In this document: positions 62,893 to 64,000 of the stretch, one piece after another | How the letters are laid out: each line of letters starts with the position of its first letter | Position numbering within the stretch: the stretch's first letter is position 1 | Program-made: the position numbers and the translations under genes | Source of the DNA: Pseudomonas kribbensis | Lineage (GTDB): Bacteria; Pseudomonadota; Gammaproteobacteria; Pseudomonadales; Pseudomonadaceae | Reading direction: 5' to 3' | Length of the DNA stretch: 64,000 bases | NCBI RefSeq assembly: GCF_003352185.1 | Contig: NZ_CP029608.1 | Coordinates: 2,666,001-2,730,000, forward strand | The notes under the pieces: generated by a model | What the model was told of the DNA's origin: nothing | Database searches by the model: none | Seen by the model: the letters and a program-made list of their open reading frames with translations, nothing else

Positions 62893-63408
62893 ATGGCAAC
62901 ACCAGCGTACATGTCGGTTACCGGCGAAAAACAAGGCCTGATCACTGCCGGCGCCTTCACTGCCGACTCCGTTGGCAACACCTTTCAGGAAGGCCACGAA
63001 GACCAGGTCATGGTTCAGGCTTTCACCCACGACGTGATCATCCCGCGTGACCCGCAATCCGGTCAGCCAACCGGTCAGCGCGTGCACAAGCCAGTTGTGA
63101 TCACCAAGGTCTACGACAAGGCTTCGCCTCTGCTGCAAGCCGCTCTGACCTCGGGCGAGCGCATGAGCGAAATCGTTATCCAGTGGTACCGCACTTCGGC
63201 TCAAGGCACCCAAGAGCACTACTACACCACCAAACTGGAAGACGCGATCATCGTCGCCATCAACAACAAAATGCACAACTGCCAGGATCCAGGCAACGCG
63301 CACTTCACCCACCTGGAAGAAGTGCAGTTCACCTACCGCAAAATCACCTGGACCCACGAAGTATCCGGTACTTCGGGTTCCGATGACTGGCGTGCTCCAG
63401 TCGTTTAA
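62893..63408 (+). CDS. hcp: Hcp-family type VI secretion tube protein
   Basis: The 171-residue protein matches Hcp, which forms hexameric rings stacked into the T6SS tube. The family blocks are visible: AYMSVTGEKQGLI, HKPVVITKVYDKASPLL, EIVIQWYRTS and HLEEVQFTYRKITWTHE. No effector extension is present. It has an AAGGAG site and lies upstream of vgrG, with no structural T6SS genes in the window, so it is an orphan or satellite hcp-vgrG locus as far as can be seen. Confidence 0.95.
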   Translation: MATPAYMSVTGEKQGLITAGAFTADSVGNTFQEGHEDQVMVQAFTHDVIIPRDPQSGQPTGQRVHKPVVITKVYDKASPLLQAALTSGERMSEIVIQWYRTSAQGTQEHYYTTKLEDAIIVAINNKMHNCQDPGNAHFTHLEEVQFTYRKITWTHEVSGTSGSDDWRAPVV

Positions 63409-63428
63409 TTACGGCTGATGGTTGTATC

Positions 63429-63456
63429 GCCTCGGCCGGTTTTCCGGTCGAGGCAC
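63429..63456 (+). terminator. Hairpin after hcp
   Basis: CCTCGGCCGG and CCGGTCGAGG pair around TTTT, with one G-U pair. It lacks a long U tract and may act as a partial terminator or RNA stabiliser, giving more Hcp than VgrG. Confidence 0.6.
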
Positions 63457-63535
63457 CTTTACAACTCAATGATTTTTCGACGTCAGATCCTTACCGATCT
63501 GGCGTGTGTTGCAGCACTGCGCGAGGGGCAAGGGA

Positions 63536-64000
63536 ATGTTCTCACCGGCCAACCAGGCTCATTTCAATCTGACCATCGATGGCGCGGACAGCGATTTTCA
63601 GGTGCTGTCGTTCACCGGTCGGGAGGCCCTCAACACCCCCTTCGAATTCGAGCTGGAGCTGGTCAGCGAAAAGGCCTCGATCAACCTCGAAAGCCTGCTG
63701 CACAAACTGGCGTTTCTTCAGCTGTCGCCGAGCGGAAGCGGCATTCACGGGCTGATCTACAGCATCGCCCAGGGCGAGGCGGGCAAGCGTCTGACCCGCT
63801 ACAAGATTTCCCTGCGTCCGCAACTTTCCTACCTCGCACACCGCTTCAACCAGCGCATCTTCCAGCAGATGACCGTGCAGCAGATCATCAGCCAGGTGCT
63901 GGAAGAGCACGGCATTCTCGCCAGCGATTACCACTTCCAGCTGAGCGCGGTTTATCCCGAGCGCATCTACTGCACGCAGTACGACGAATCAGACCTGCAT
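63536..64000 (+). CDS. vgrG: VgrG/TssI spike protein, 5' part only
   Basis: The first 155 codons are visible; the gene runs off the window. The product starts MFSPANQAHFNLTIDG and shows the VgrG gp27-like opening: QVLSFTGREALNTPFEFELELVS, LTRYKISLRPQLSYLAHRFNQRIFQ and QIISQVLEEHGI. VgrG trimers cap the T6SS tube. Whether a C-terminal effector domain exists cannot be judged. Confidence 0.93.
   Translation, partial: MFSPANQAHFNLTIDGADSDFQVLSFTGREALNTPFEFELELVSEKASINLESLLHKLAFLQLSPSGSGIHGLIYSIAQGEAGKRLTRYKISLRPQLSYLAHRFNQRIFQQMTVQQIISQVLEEHGILASDYHFQLSAVYPERIYCTQYDESDLH

Noticed and set aside
1..64000. CRISPR arrays, prophage, rRNA genes and complete insertion sequences
   Set aside because: No regularly spaced direct repeats, phage structural genes, rRNA sequence or transposase gene was seen in any frame.

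Overview
The window is high-GC, densely coded bacterial chromosome. Gene content and order point to a Pseudomonas of the fluorescens/putida type: a 4-hydroxyproline catabolic cluster in the P. putida order, FecI/FecR/TonB-receptor cell-surface signalling, an OsmC-YcaO fusion protein, and an Hcp/VgrG pair from a type VI secretion system. No species is assigned.

Layout. 0-7.2 kb: a membrane protein, an AraC-GyrI regulator, an alkylsulfatase with a divergent LysR regulator, and the OsmC-YcaO protein. 7.2-11.8 kb: small same-strand genes (fasciclin, VOC, MsrA, MarR-monooxygenase, lipoprotein) punctuated by five copies of a palindromic repeat, four of which sit within a few bases of a stop codon. 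A decayed VOC gene abuts the first copy. 11.8-24.7 kb: general metabolism and regulation (P-loop kinase, saccharopine-dehydrogenase-like protein, MDR oxidoreductase, three regulators, aldehyde dehydrogenase, diguanylate cyclase, isochorismatase). 24.7-28.35 kb: a block bracketed by two nearly identical terminator hairpins. It holds a Fic toxin-antitoxin pair, an unusual tRNA (Asn-like body, CUU anticodon, C discriminator) and, 25 nt downstream, a 769-residue protein I do not recognise. 28.35-35.9 kb: hydroxyproline degradation (dehydrogenase, semialdehyde dehydrogenase, deaminase, epimerase, permease, AraC regulator). 36.3-39.9 kb: a Rieske oxygenase with a rubredoxin-reductase fusion and a LysR regulator. 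40.3-62.5 kb: an iron-uptake island. 62.5-64 kb: Hcp and the start of VgrG.

Iron island. A FecI-FecR-receptor-ABC transporter operon (49.7 to 42.6 kb, minus strand) lies beside a second minus-strand operon (57.7 to 49.7 kb) for a hydroxycarboxylate siderophore: PLP decarboxylase (SbnH-like), SbnA-like synthase, an opine dehydrogenase, an IucA/IucC synthetase, an MFS exporter and a class V aminotransferase. Divergently follow a CitE-like enzyme, a ParB/SerK-like (SbnI-like) protein, a second receptor closely related to the first, and a small Fur-like regulator. The parts suggest a diaminopropionate-based siderophore related to staphyloferrin B: a serine kinase makes O-phosphoserine, the SbnA-like enzyme joins it to glutamate, and the opine dehydrogenase takes the place of SbnB. 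This reconstruction is an inference from gene families; the product is unknown.
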